DNA of 64,000 nucleotides, taken from positions 744,001-808,000 of the forward strand of contig NZ_JABAIA010000003.1 of NCBI RefSeq assembly GCF_012641275.1, given 5' to 3'. The stretch comes from Chitinophaga varians (lineage in GTDB: Bacteria > Bacteroidota > Bacteroidia > Chitinophagales > Chitinophagaceae). How positions within the stretch are numbered: the first letter of the stretch is position 1; each line of letters begins with the position of its first letter. The notes under the pieces were generated by a model, which saw nothing but the letters and a program-made list of their open reading frames with translations, was not told where the DNA came from and did not search any database. The translations under genes were made by a program, and so were the position numbers. Positions 44,071-51,751 of the stretch are shown here, piece by piece.

Positions 44071-44137
44071 TACGATTTTTTAAAGGAAACCCGCATGCCC
44101 GGTGCCAAATCAAAGAACCGTACTTTAAAAATCCGTA
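44071..44137. repeat. Imperfect inverted repeat between divergent genes
   Basis: TACGATTTTTTAAAG (44071-44085) and CTTTAAAAATCCGTA (44123-44137) are near-complementary arms 37 bases apart. Word content (TTTACGATTTT, ATCCGTA) resembles the larger element at 50254-50390. Confidence 0.5.
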
Positions 44138-44228
44138 CATTAGAGAAACGGAGATGGCCATGAGACTCCCGCAACGCCCCATCTGTTATTTGCTCTCCGC
44201 AATTGTTTACCTCAAACCCCGAAACCGT

Positions 44229-45233
44229 ATGGAATTACAAGAAACTATTTCAGCGTTGGGCATTGTGCCTGCACATGTCAAAACCGCGGTGTTATTATCC
44301 GCTATCGCCTACAGTACACATGTCAAAGCCGATCTGGACAAACATCTGCCTGGCTGGAGCCTGCTCTGGGAGGGTTATGAAACTGTGGACGGTAATTTTG
44401 GTTTTATTGCCGCAGATCCTACCGGAGAGTTATATGGACTGGCTTTCAGAGGCTCGTTGCCACCCTCCGGTATTTTTAAAAACTGGGATGCTTTTGCCAA
44501 CTGGATACTGGAAGATCTGGACGTGATCTCCATGGCCACCTGGCATTATACGACTTATGGTATGGCCAGCATCAGTGCTGGTGCCAACAGGGCGTTTAAC
44601 AATGTGGCCAGCATGAAAGACAGGCTCCGCTCCGGTTCTTCCGGTATCTACAATTTTTTGAAGACGCGGGTTGTATCGCAGAACAAAAGGCTGATCATCA
44701 CCGGGCATAGCCTGGGAGGTAACATCGCCAATGTGTATACCTCTTATTTTGTGACAGCCCTTCAGCGCGAAGGCATTCGTTATGACGGCACTTACCTGTT
44801 CACCTTTGCTGCGCCGGCAGCAGGGGATATGGCCTTTGCCACAGACCTTGACAATAAAGTGCCCAATGCCTGGCACTACGAAAATGTGAACGATGTGATC
44901 CCCAAATTTCCCGTCGTGTCTACCATGATCATGGCTTCCTTGTTGTATGTTCCGTCTCCTTCATCGGAAGATATCATGATTATCTACGATGGTTACCAGA
45001 TGAGCCTGCGCGATGGTTACCTGTTGCTGACCGGGCTGTTGTACAGCCTGGGCTATATGCAGCAGGCGCTGCATTATGTACTGTTCAACACTTATTTAGA
45101 CACCCGGTACCTGCATAACACGCTGACTGATTATTTTAACCAGTTGGGCGCACAACATGCGCTGGCGAAATACGCCGGCTATCTGGGCGTTGAGGTGGAT
45201 GCTGCATTGCTGGCGCGCAGTAGCATGATATAA
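44229..45233 (+). CDS. Class 3 lipase-family alpha/beta hydrolase
   Basis: The product of about 334 residues contains the nucleophile elbow RLIITGHSLGGNIANVY with Ser161, an oxyanion-hole region LAFRGSLPPSGIFKNW, and later residues with TFAAPAAGDMAFATDLD and WHYENVNDVIPKFP that supply the Asp, as in Lipase_3 (PF01764) enzymes. No signal peptide is seen from this start; an in-frame upstream ATG at 44154 would add a short hydrophobic N-terminus. Its stop codon is immediately followed by the heptamer array. Confidence 0.82.
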   Translation: MELQETISALGIVPAHVKTAVLLSAIAYSTHVKADLDKHLPGWSLLWEGYETVDGNFGFIAADPTGELYGLAFRGSLPPSGIFKNWDAFANWILEDLDVISMATWHYTTYGMASISAGANRAFNNVASMKDRLRSGSSGIYNFLKTRVVSQNKRLIITGHSLGGNIANVYTSYFVTALQREGIRYDGTYLFTFAAPAAGDMAFATDLDNKVPNAWHYENVNDVIPKFPVVSTMIMASLLYVPSPSSEDIMIIYDGYQMSLRDGYLLLTGLLYSLGYMQQALHYVLFNTYLDTRYLHNTLTDYFNQLGAQHALAKYAGYLGVEVDAALLARSSMI

Positions 45234-45348
45234 ATTACGAATTACGAATTACGAATTACGAATGGAGGGCTGTCTTATGGACGGGTCAATAAGTAACCGC
45301 TCCAAAAAGTGGCCTCTAATTCGTAATTTGTAATTCGTAATTCGTAAT
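45234..45348. repeat. Inverted arrays of heptamers filling a gap between genes
   Basis: Four perfect ATTACGA units (45234-45261) begin directly after the lipase stop codon. Four TCGTAAT units, one with a C-to-T change, occupy 45321-45348 and end six bases before the NamZ start codon. The two arrays are inverted copies with 59 bases between them and could fold into a long hairpin in RNA or a cruciform in DNA. Confidence 0.85.
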
Positions 45349-45353
45349 TAACT

Positions 45354-46550
45354 ATGCAATTTGTATTCCGCGTATTCTTTTTGTTGTTATTGGCGGGTGG
45401 GGTGGCAGTTGGCGCCACGCCTGCAAAGCCGGTTGTTACCGGCGCAGAACAAACCAGCCTGTATGTGCCTTACCTGAAAGGCAAAAGGGTTGGGATGGTA
45501 GTGAATCCTACAGCCGTTATTGGCGGGCATTCGCTGGTAGACAGCCTGTTGAGGCTGGGGGTGAAGATCACCCGTATTTTTGGCCCGGAGCATGGCTTCC
45601 GGGGCAATGCCAGCAATGGCGCCCATGTGGCCGATGAAGTTGATTCCGCTACCGGTATCCCGGTCATTTCCCTGTATGGCGCCCGCAAGATGCCACCGCC
45701 GCAGGACATGGCGGCTATCGATGTAATGATCTTCGATATACAGGACGTAGGTTGCCGGTTTTACACCAACATCAATACGTTGCGTGATATCATGGATGCC
45801 TGTGCAGCAGCGGGGAAGGAGCTGATCATACTGGACCGTCCCAATCCCAACGATTATGTGGACGGCCCTGTTTTGGATATGAAGCTGAAGTCCGGTATCG
45901 GCCAGTTTCCCATTCCCATTACGCACGGGCTGACGGTGGGTGAATTTGCGCAGATGGTGAATGGTGAAGGATGGCTGAAAGATAAACAGCGCTGCAAACT
46001 GAAGATCATCCGGCTAAAGAATTACAGGCACGGTATGGACTATACGTTGCCTGTAAGTCCTTCTCCCAACCTGAACACACAACAATCGATCTTGTTGTAT
46101 CCGTCCCTTTGTTTGTTTGAAGGAACGATTATCAGCCAGGGCAGAGGCACTTATATGCCTTTTACTGTACTGGGAAGCCCGGCGCTGAAAGGGCAATATG
46201 AATTTTCCTTTACGCCGGAAAGCATTCCCGGTAAGTCTGAATCGCCTTTGCATATGGGGCAGGCCTGCTATGGGCTGGACCTGCGCAAGTTTGATACGGC
46301 GCCTTTGCGTAAGGCGGGCAGGATCAATCTCAGCTGGATGATTGAGCTGTATAAAGCTTATCCTGATAAGGCCAGGTTCTTTGACCAGTCTTACAGTAAA
46401 CAGATGGGCAGCATCGATAAGCTGGCCGGTACCACTGCTTTCCGTCAGCAGATCATCGATGGTAAAAGCGAAGCGGACATCCGCCGCAGCTGGGAGCCGG
46501 GGCTCAGCAACTATAAAAAGATGCGTCTCCGTTATTTGTTGTATCCCTGA
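45354..46550 (+). CDS. namZ: Secreted exo-beta-N-acetylmuramidase, NamZ family (DUF1343, GH171)
   Basis: The 398-residue protein has a signal peptide (VFFLLLLAGGVAVGA) and the DUF1343 signature: VGMVVNPTAVIGG, ITRIFGPEHGFRGNAS, VISLYGARKMPPPQDM, VMIFDIQDVGCRFYTNI and ILDRPNPNDYVDGPVLD. NamZ enzymes remove terminal N-acetylmuramic acid from peptidoglycan fragments, so the likely role is cell-wall recycling or scavenging in the periplasm. No amiE, nagZ or murQ neighbours are present. Its last 19 bases overlap the 3' end of the convergent TPR gene. Confidence 0.9.
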   Translation: MQFVFRVFFLLLLAGGVAVGATPAKPVVTGAEQTSLYVPYLKGKRVGMVVNPTAVIGGHSLVDSLLRLGVKITRIFGPEHGFRGNASNGAHVADEVDSATGIPVISLYGARKMPPPQDMAAIDVMIFDIQDVGCRFYTNINTLRDIMDACAAAGKELIILDRPNPNDYVDGPVLDMKLKSGIGQFPIPITHGLTVGEFAQMVNGEGWLKDKQRCKLKIIRLKNYRHGMDYTLPVSPSPNLNTQQSILLYPSLCLFEGTIISQGRGTYMPFTVLGSPALKGQYEFSFTPESIPGKSESPLHMGQACYGLDLRKFDTAPLRKAGRINLSWMIELYKAYPDKARFFDQSYSKQMGSIDKLAGTTAFRQQIIDGKSEADIRRSWEPGLSNYKKMRLRYLLYP

Positions 46551-47680
46551 TTTTTGATCCTGGATTTCAGGTACTGATATATTACGGCCTCGTCCTCGGG
46601 TGAATCGGGCTTGTATAACTGCATAAAGCGTTTGTAGTATTTCATCGCTGTATTGTCGTTATGCAGCCCGGTTTCGTATATGCGGCCCATGCTGTATTGC
46701 CGTAGCGGGTTGTGTGACAGGTACCAGGATGTGTCCAGGCTGGCCAGTGCAGGTTTGAATTGCCGCAGGCTTTCGTAGTTGGTGGCCATGCTGTTATAGT
46801 AACCTTCCAGGCTGGATGATTTGGCCATGTCTATACAACGCAACAGCAGGTCATTGCTTTCCTTGTACTGCCGCAACGCGGTATTGGCCAGTGCTGCGTA
46901 GTAGGTGATGTTTTCCGAGGCTGCGTTGCGGTCCAGCAGATACCCATAGATATCAATACAGGCCTGGTATTTCTTCAGGTTGTAGTTGGCGGCCATTACG
47001 TAGATGAAGGTATTGGGCCCTACTGCGTTTAGCCGTTGCAGTTGTTCCCCGATATTGATGGTACGTTTGTAATCTTTTACCATATAGGTTGTTTTCGCGG
47101 CTGTCATCAGCACGGCAGGCATCGTGGAGTCTTTTGCCAGGAATGCGCGGGTGATGGAGTCCGCGCGGGGATAGACTTTCCGGTCCATCCATTCTTCTGC
47201 GGTACGGGACACTACACGGGCATCCAGCGGATTGAGCTGGTAGGCCTGTTGCAGCCATATAAATCCGGAGTCCGGCTGTTGCGCGATGAAAGCGGTGAAA
47301 CTGAGCTGTTTCCAGGCTGCGGCGCTGGCGGGCCTCAGCTGCACGATGCGCTGGTAAAGCGTTACTGCGTCCGGGTAACGTTCCTGCTGCGAACGGATGG
47401 AGGCCAGGTACTGCAAAGCCGGTATCAGCGTGCTGTCCAGCGCCAGCACCTTTTCATAGGTGTCTGCGGCGTCAGTCAGTTTCCCTCCCTGATAATAGGT
47501 ATAGCCCAACAGCGCCATTTCCTTCGGCTCCTGTGTGTTTACCCTGGGTTGCAGATACGCGACGGCTTCCTCATATTGCTGGTCCTGCAGGTATTCCATG
47601 ACCCTGTTCCTGTCTATGCCCTGTGCCCGGACGACACCCGATAAACATAACAATCCCATGGCTCCGATAAAGTTTCGCAT
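46532..47680 (-). CDS. Secreted tetratricopeptide-repeat protein
   Basis: The 382-residue protein has a signal peptide ending RAQ and about seven TPR-like units (EEAVAYLQPRVNTQEPKEMA, DAADTYEKVLALDSTLIPAL, DAVTLYQRIVQLRPASAAAW, and later KSSSLEGYYNSMATNYESL). TPR arrays mediate protein contacts; the mature protein should lie in the periplasm. It overlaps the NamZ gene end to end by 19 bases and diverges from the GNAT gene across a palindromic region. Confidence 0.8.
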   Translation of the reverse strand: MRNFIGAMGLLCLSGVVRAQGIDRNRVMEYLQDQQYEEAVAYLQPRVNTQEPKEMALLGYTYYQGGKLTDAADTYEKVLALDSTLIPALQYLASIRSQQERYPDAVTLYQRIVQLRPASAAAWKQLSFTAFIAQQPDSGFIWLQQAYQLNPLDARVVSRTAEEWMDRKVYPRADSITRAFLAKDSTMPAVLMTAAKTTYMVKDYKRTINIGEQLQRLNAVGPNTFIYVMAANYNLKKYQACIDIYGYLLDRNAASENITYYAALANTALRQYKESNDLLLRCIDMAKSSSLEGYYNSMATNYESLRQFKPALASLDTSWYLSHNPLRQYSMGRIYETGLHNDNTAMKYYKRFMQLYKPDSPEDEAVIYQYLKSRIKNQGYNK

Positions 47681-47697
47681 AGTGAAAGTATTTGCAT

Positions 47698-47737
47698 AAA
47701 ACTAAGAATTTAGTTTTAAAACTAAAAATATAGTTTT
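47698..47737. promoter_or_regulatory. Array of four AAAACTA half-sites
   Basis: AAAACTAA (47698-47705), TTTAGTTTT (47709-47717), AAAACTAAA (47718-47726) and TATAGTTTT (47729-47737) alternate in orientation and form nested palindromes between two divergent genes. The layout suits cooperative binding of a dimeric repressor. No regulator gene is adjacent. Confidence 0.6.
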
Positions 47738-47766
47738 GTTAATTTCGGGCAAAACGGAAACAGTGT

Positions 47767-48318
47767 ATGGTAACAATTTCTCCGCTCAGTGGGCTAACGG
47801 CCATGGACATACTACAGCTGGGCCATAACGGCTACACCTCTACGCAGGCCTGGATGCCGGTGCAACAGCCGGACCTGCAGGAGACGGTCTTTGCCTTCCG
47901 CCTGGAAACGCTGGCATCGCCCAAACAAAAGACCTGGCATACCAGTGACGAAGAGCTGGCAGAGTTGAATGAAACCATAGAGCAGGGGCATTCTTTTGGC
48001 GCCTACGAGCAGGGCCGGTTAAGAGGGTTTATCATCGGGGAGAAGCGGGACTGGAACAACACGTTATATATTGCACAACTGACAGTGGCAGCTGCTGAGA
48101 GACGGAAAGGCATCGGAGAGCAACTGATGGCAGCGCTGATAACGCATGCAAAACAATTGAAGGTGCGTTTGCTGGAGCTGGAAACGCAGAACACCAACGT
48201 GCCTGCGGTAAGTTTTTATAAGAAACAGGGTTTCCGCGTCTCGGGTGTTCACCTGAAACTGTATGACCCGGTATGGTGCCCGGGAGAAGTGGCTTTTTAT
48301 ATGACATATGACTTCTAA
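47767..48318 (+). CDS. GNAT-family N-acetyltransferase
   Basis: The 183-residue protein has the GNAT core: YIAQLTVAAAERRKGIGEQL with the acetyl-CoA-binding R-x-x-G-I-G motif, AALITHAKQLKVRLLELETQ, and VPAVSFYKKQGFRVSGVHLK. The substrate is unknown. It is a single gene downstream of the AAAACTA half-site array and is closed by a strong bidirectional terminator. Confidence 0.88.
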   Translation: MVTISPLSGLTAMDILQLGHNGYTSTQAWMPVQQPDLQETVFAFRLETLASPKQKTWHTSDEELAELNETIEQGHSFGAYEQGRLRGFIIGEKRDWNNTLYIAQLTVAAAERRKGIGEQLMAALITHAKQLKVRLLELETQNTNVPAVSFYKKQGFRVSGVHLKLYDPVWCPGEVAFYMTYDF

Positions 48319-48360
48319 TGTCTCCGGCCCGGAGAAGCCCGTTTCTCCGGGCCAGAGACA
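48319..48360. terminator. Bidirectional terminator
   Basis: GGCCCGGAGAA (48326-48336) pairs perfectly with TTCTCCGGGCC (48343-48353), and TGTCTC (48319-48324) pairs with GAGACA (48355-48360) after one mismatch. It lies exactly between two convergent genes. Confidence 0.75.
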
Positions 48361-48371
48361 TTGATGCCCGG

Positions 48372-48863
48372 TTATCGTTGTTCGAGCACCTTTTTTAAGT
48401 TGCCAAGGTCCCTGAGCACCGCTGCTTTATCATTCGCCAGCATCTGGTCGGTCATGTCCGGTTGCCTGAACAGCGTGAACAGCACTTCACTGTCTGGCCC
48501 GTTGTCCAACACGCGCATGGGCACATATACCTCCTGCCCGTTGCCGGGATAAACATAGTGGTCTGCGATGCGGAACGGATTAGGCGCCGTGAACTTAGCG
48601 GTGGCGTTTTTGCCATTGGCCATTATAAAATGCCAGGTGCCGGGCGTATCTGTTTCTTTCAGCCGGGAGCCGAAGCCTTCAGCCCAGGAGGCGAAGTTGG
48701 CGGGTGCTGACAGGAACGCATACACGTCGTCTGCCGGACGAAGCACAGTGATGCTTAATGTTTGTGCAGGTAATGCCATGGTTGTCGGTTTTATGGTTTG
48801 TGCCTTTGTCTGAAAGGAAAGCAGCAGCAGGATGCCCAAAGCCATATGCCATCTCTTTTTCAT
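48372..48863 (-). CDS. Secreted SRPBCC/polyketide-cyclase-like protein
   Basis: The product of about 163 residues starts with a signal peptide (MALGILLLLSFQTKAQT), and the mature part reads as an SRPBCC fold: LSITVLRPADDVYAFLSAPA, FASWAEGFGSRLKETDTPGT, GPDSEVLFTLFRQPDM. Export of this fold is less usual than a cytoplasmic position. The closing helix with LRDLGNLKKVLEQR is typical of the family. The ligand is unknown. Confidence 0.78.
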   Translation of the reverse strand: MKKRWHMALGILLLLSFQTKAQTIKPTTMALPAQTLSITVLRPADDVYAFLSAPANFASWAEGFGSRLKETDTPGTWHFIMANGKNATAKFTAPNPFRIADHYVYPGNGQEVYVPMRVLDNGPDSEVLFTLFRQPDMTDQMLANDKAAVLRDLGNLKKVLEQR

Positions 48864-48966
48864 GATCTTTTGATACAAAGGTAACAGCCGCTAAGGCCTC
48901 CGGCTTTGGAAAAAAACGACAAAATACAATGGGTCATAATCCTGCCAAACGTACCAGGAACGTTAT

Positions 48967-49359
48967 TCAGTTGTCCGCTGTGGCGTCCGGTGCTGCGTAC
49001 TGTACAATATCGATACCTATGCCATTAGGATCGATAATAGCAAAATGATGATCTCCCCAGGGTTCCTGCCGCAGGTCTATCTCAATAGGAACACCCTTGG
49101 CCTGTATGGCCGCATAGCTGCTTTTTACATCTTCCACTTCTATTGTCAGGTACATGCCCTTGCCCTGAAAGGCAGGCTGGAAAAGCGGTTGCTGGCTTGC
49201 ATGCCCTGGCAGCAGGAAGCTGATTTCGGCTTCATGGCCCGGGGTATGCAACAGCAGATAAAAATCATTTTCAAATGTTACCCCGAAACCGAGCACTCCG
49301 GTATAGAAGTCTTTGCTTTCCTTTATTCTACTGGTGATCACACCGGCATTCATTTTCAT
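48967..49359 (-). CDS. VOC-family (glyoxalase/bleomycin resistance-like) protein
   Basis: The product of about 130 residues, read from 49359 (MKMNAGVITSRIKESKDFYT), is a two-module VOC protein: GVLGFGVTFENDFYLLLHT at the front and MYLTIEVEDVKSSYAAIQAK, GDHHFAIIDPNGIGIDIVQ at the back. Metal ligands of glyoxalase I are only partly present. A longer open frame continues upstream to 49815, but that part is the opposite reading of the AraC gene and is not coding. The AraC gene upstream, 73 bases away on the same strand, probably regulates or is co-transcribed with it. Confidence 0.82.
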   Translation of the reverse strand: MKMNAGVITSRIKESKDFYTGVLGFGVTFENDFYLLLHTPGHEAEISFLLPGHASQQPLFQPAFQGKGMYLTIEVEDVKSSYAAIQAKGVPIEIDLRQEPWGDHHFAIIDPNGIGIDIVQYAAPDATADN

Positions 49360-49432
49360 AATGTGCTTCTTTTTGATGATGACACAAAGGTGAAAGAATT
49401 TACCGGGACGGTATTGTAAAAAACGGACAAAC

Positions 49433-50077
49433 TCAGCGTAGCGCCACAGTGGGAGACAGGCCGTACATGGCTTTGAACTCTTTGATAAAATGTGCCTGAT
49501 CGTAGTAGCCGGCATCGTAAAACATTTTGTCTGCCCGCAGGCTGTCGGCCGTAGGTATGGCGTGCAACAGTTGCTGAAAGCGTACCACCTTACTGAAAGT
49601 TTTAGGTGATTCCCCGATATAAAAATCAAACAGCCGCCGGAGGTGCCGCGGGCTAACACCGCTATGGAGCTCCGTTTCCAGCCGGATATTGCCACCGGTC
49701 CGTAAAATAAGGTCCATGGCCTCAAGCAGCCTGCTGTCCGCATCTGCTGAAAGACCAGCCAGTATTTTTTCAAAATAATGGTTGAGTACCGGTTGCAGCG
49801 CTTGCAGGTTGTCAAGGCCGGCCGTTTGTTGCGCCAGTGCTAGGGCCAACGCCGGCACCACGTCACGGAGGTGTTCAAAACGGTTGGTCAGCGCTGCCGC
49901 ATTCACGCCAAAAAGCAGCGGGAACGCTGCCGGCATAAAACGGACGCCGATATAATTGAAAGGAACGTCCAGCGGAAATTCGGTATAGGTGGTGGAGAAG
50001 CCCATCACATAGATGTCCTGTGGCTGCTGGGTATGGAAGAAAATATCTATGCAGCCGTCGGCCACCACGCGGTACAC
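49433..50077 (-). CDS. AraC-family regulator with DUF6597-like N-terminus; start uncertain
   Basis: The first ordinary start codon is a GTG at 50077, but the reading frame stays open and family-like upstream to about 50217, where it reads LAPYICCYWQLASQPSLLHP just before VADGCIDIFFHT, the usual start of the DUF6597 domain. No ATG, GTG or TTG exists in that extension; only CTG at 50206 or ATT at 50287 are possible. The C-terminal part is a complete AraC domain (VSPRHLRRLFDFYIGESPKT, YDQAHFIKEFKAMYGLSPT). An inverted repeat at 50254-50390 lies where the normal start should be. The regulator probably controls the VOC gene. Confidence 0.8.
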   Translation of the reverse strand: MYRVVADGCIDIFFHTQQPQDIYVMGFSTTYTEFPLDVPFNYIGVRFMPAAFPLLFGVNAAALTNRFEHLRDVVPALALALAQQTAGLDNLQALQPVLNHYFEKILAGLSADADSRLLEAMDLILRTGGNIRLETELHSGVSPRHLRRLFDFYIGESPKTFSKVVRFQQLLHAIPTADSLRADKMFYDAGYYDQAHFIKEFKAMYGLSPTVALR

Positions 50078-50399
50078 AAAAGGGTGTAACAGTGAGGGCT
50101 GCGAAGCCAGCTGCCAGTAACAACAGATATACGGGGCCAGCGGAAGCGATGGCAGGCGCTCCTGGTAGGAGGCGTTGTCACGCTCCGCGTGGATGGCCGG
50201 TTGCAGCGGCCGGTATACTGAGCTATTTGGATACTTTTTTATTTGGTTATTGTATTTACGGATTTTGAAATCTTTTGATTTTTGAATTTATCAAACGAAG
50301 GTCCGGCTATTTGATTTAATATGTAAGATAAATGTTGATCTTCGCACTTTAAGTTCGAAATCAAAAAATTTCGAAATCCGTAAATCAAAATATAACTAC
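50078..50399. other. Intergenic gap: AraC coding extension plus inverted repeat
   Basis: Of these 322 bases the left 140 continue the AraC reading frame on the minus strand. The rest is AT-rich and holds the inverted repeat described separately and the promoter region of the Crp gene. No separate gene is seen. Confidence 0.6.
50254..50390. repeat. Long imperfect inverted repeat with roughly 32-base arms
   Basis: The left arm (about 50255-50286, beginning TTTACGGATTTTGAAATC) and the right arm (about 50355-50385, ending GAAATCCGTAAA) are reverse complements with a few mismatches, about 68 bases apart. Each arm is built of short GATTT/GAAATC words. The right arm ends about 15 bases before the Crp start codon at 50400. 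Confidence 0.75.
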
Positions 50400-50984
50400 A
50401 TGTTTGGGGTATTTGTTGATTACCTCCATAGCAAGGGAACGTTTACAGAAGCAGACATTGCAGCGATACGGTCGCGCGCCATGGTACGGCAGTTGCGCCG
50501 TCGCCAGCTGTTGTTGCGGCAGGGAGAGTCATGGAAACACTATGCGTTCGTATGTGAAGGCTGCCTGAAGTCATACTTTGTGGACGACAAGGGAGTGGAG
50601 CGTATCATGCGTTTTTCTCCGGAGCACTGGTGGGCGGGCGACCGGCAAAGTATTACCAGTGGTCAGCCTTCGGTGCTCAATATCGAAGCGTTGGAGGACA
50701 GCACCCTGGTGATGTTTACCCTGGATGATTTTAACTATTTACTGGAGGCCTTGCCGGAGATGAAGAAAATGGCGGAGACATTACTGAACCGCAGCCTGAT
50801 GGCCGCCACCAACCGCATACAAGCCGCTATCAGCCTGAGCGGCGAAGAACGTTACCAGCAGTTTGCACAACTATATCCCGGGTTGATAAAACGTGTGCCC
50901 CAACATATGATTGCCTCCTATCTGGGCATTACGCCCGAAACGTTGAGCCGTATCCGTGCCTCGCTGGCCCGCCGGAAGTCTTGA
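50400..50984 (+). CDS. Crp/Fnr-family transcriptional regulator
   Basis: The 194-residue protein has a beta-roll effector domain (QLLLRQGESWKHYAFVCEGC, FSPEHWWAGDRQSITSGQPS) and a C-terminal helix-turn-helix (QHMIASYLGITPETLSRIRA). It groups with Bacteroidota Crp-like regulators that lack cAMP-contacting residues. The NAD(P)-binding gene at 51073 follows on the same strand with its own promoter and may be a target. Confidence 0.88.
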   Translation: MFGVFVDYLHSKGTFTEADIAAIRSRAMVRQLRRRQLLLRQGESWKHYAFVCEGCLKSYFVDDKGVERIMRFSPEHWWAGDRQSITSGQPSVLNIEALEDSTLVMFTLDDFNYLLEALPEMKKMAETLLNRSLMAATNRIQAAISLSGEERYQQFAQLYPGLIKRVPQHMIASYLGITPETLSRIRASLARRKS

Positions 50985-51016
50985 TGTTTGTCATGTTTTT
51001 TTCTTATCATTTGTCA

Positions 51017-51048
51017 TTGGTGACCGCCTGCCTGTGCCGCTAATTTTG
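51017..51048 (+). promoter_or_regulatory. Candidate promoter of the NADP-binding gene
   Basis: TAATTTTG at 51041-51048 matches TAnnTTTG; TTGG at 51017-51020 stands 20 bases upstream. The start codon at 51073 is 25 bases downstream. Confidence 0.45.
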
Positions 51049-51072
51049 TGGCATCATTTAAAATCAATGTTT

Positions 51073-51687
51073 ATGAAAACGATGAAGATAGGCGTTATCG
51101 GCGCCGGTGGCATTGGCCGTGCTTTTGCGCAGGCCGCCGCAGCAGCAGGCTATGAGGTGATGATCAGTAACAGCCGCGGACCAGAGACGTTAGCAGCATT
51201 TGCGGCCGGTATACCAGGTGTAACGGCCACCGACCGGCTTACTGCGGCCACTGCTGATATCATCCTGTTGTCTGTCCAATGGCAGTTCCTTGAAGCGGCT
51301 ACGGCCGGCCTGCCGGACCTCTCCGGCAAAATAGTGCTGGATGCCCTCAATCCGGTGATCATTCCTGAATTTATTATTCCCGACCTTGGCGGTAAAACAT
51401 CCAGTGAGCTGGTAGCAGCCAAAGTGCCCGGTGCCGCGGTGGTGAAAATTTTTAATACCCTGCCGCCTGCATTGGTACAGGCGCCACAATCCGCACAGGG
51501 AGGAAAGCGGGTGGTGTTTTTTTCCGGAGATGACCAGGCTGCCAAGGAACGTGTGGGCCAGTTAGTGGACCGCATCGGTTTCGCCGGCGTAGACCTGGGC
51601 GGACTGGTGCAGGGTGGCGTGATGCAGCATTTCCCCGGAGGGCCGCTGGCGGGGTTGCACCTGGTGCAGGTGCCGGAGCAGGCATAG
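51073..51687 (+). CDS. NADPH-dependent F420 reductase-like protein
   Basis: The product of about 204 residues has an N-terminal dinucleotide-binding loop MKIGVIGAGGIGRAFAQAA and the pattern of the NPD/F420 oxidoreductase family: VMISNSRGPETLAAFA, DIILLSVQWQFLEAATAGLP, KIVLDALNPVI, VVKIFNTLPPALV and VVFFSGDDQAAKERVGQL. Proteins like this in organisms without F420 are thought to use other small oxidised cofactors or to act as NADP-dependent reductases of unknown substrates. An ATG at 51067 is an equal alternative start. Confidence 0.82.
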   Translation: MKTMKIGVIGAGGIGRAFAQAAAAAGYEVMISNSRGPETLAAFAAGIPGVTATDRLTAATADIILLSVQWQFLEAATAGLPDLSGKIVLDALNPVIIPEFIIPDLGGKTSSELVAAKVPGAAVVKIFNTLPPALVQAPQSAQGGKRVVFFSGDDQAAKERVGQLVDRIGFAGVDLGGLVQGGVMQHFPGGPLAGLHLVQVPEQA

Positions 51688-51751
51688 TTGGCAAACGGGC
51701 CGTCTGCCAAAAGAAGGCGGCCCTTCGACAGCTAAAAAAGACGATCGGTGA

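Noticed and set aside
45234..45348. CRISPR array
   Set aside because: The units are 7 bases long, contiguous without spacers, and inverted in the second half; no cas gene is present.
49360..49815. N-terminal extension of the VOC frame at 48967
   Set aside because: The extension lies in another frame of the AraC gene; the VOC domain begins at 49359.
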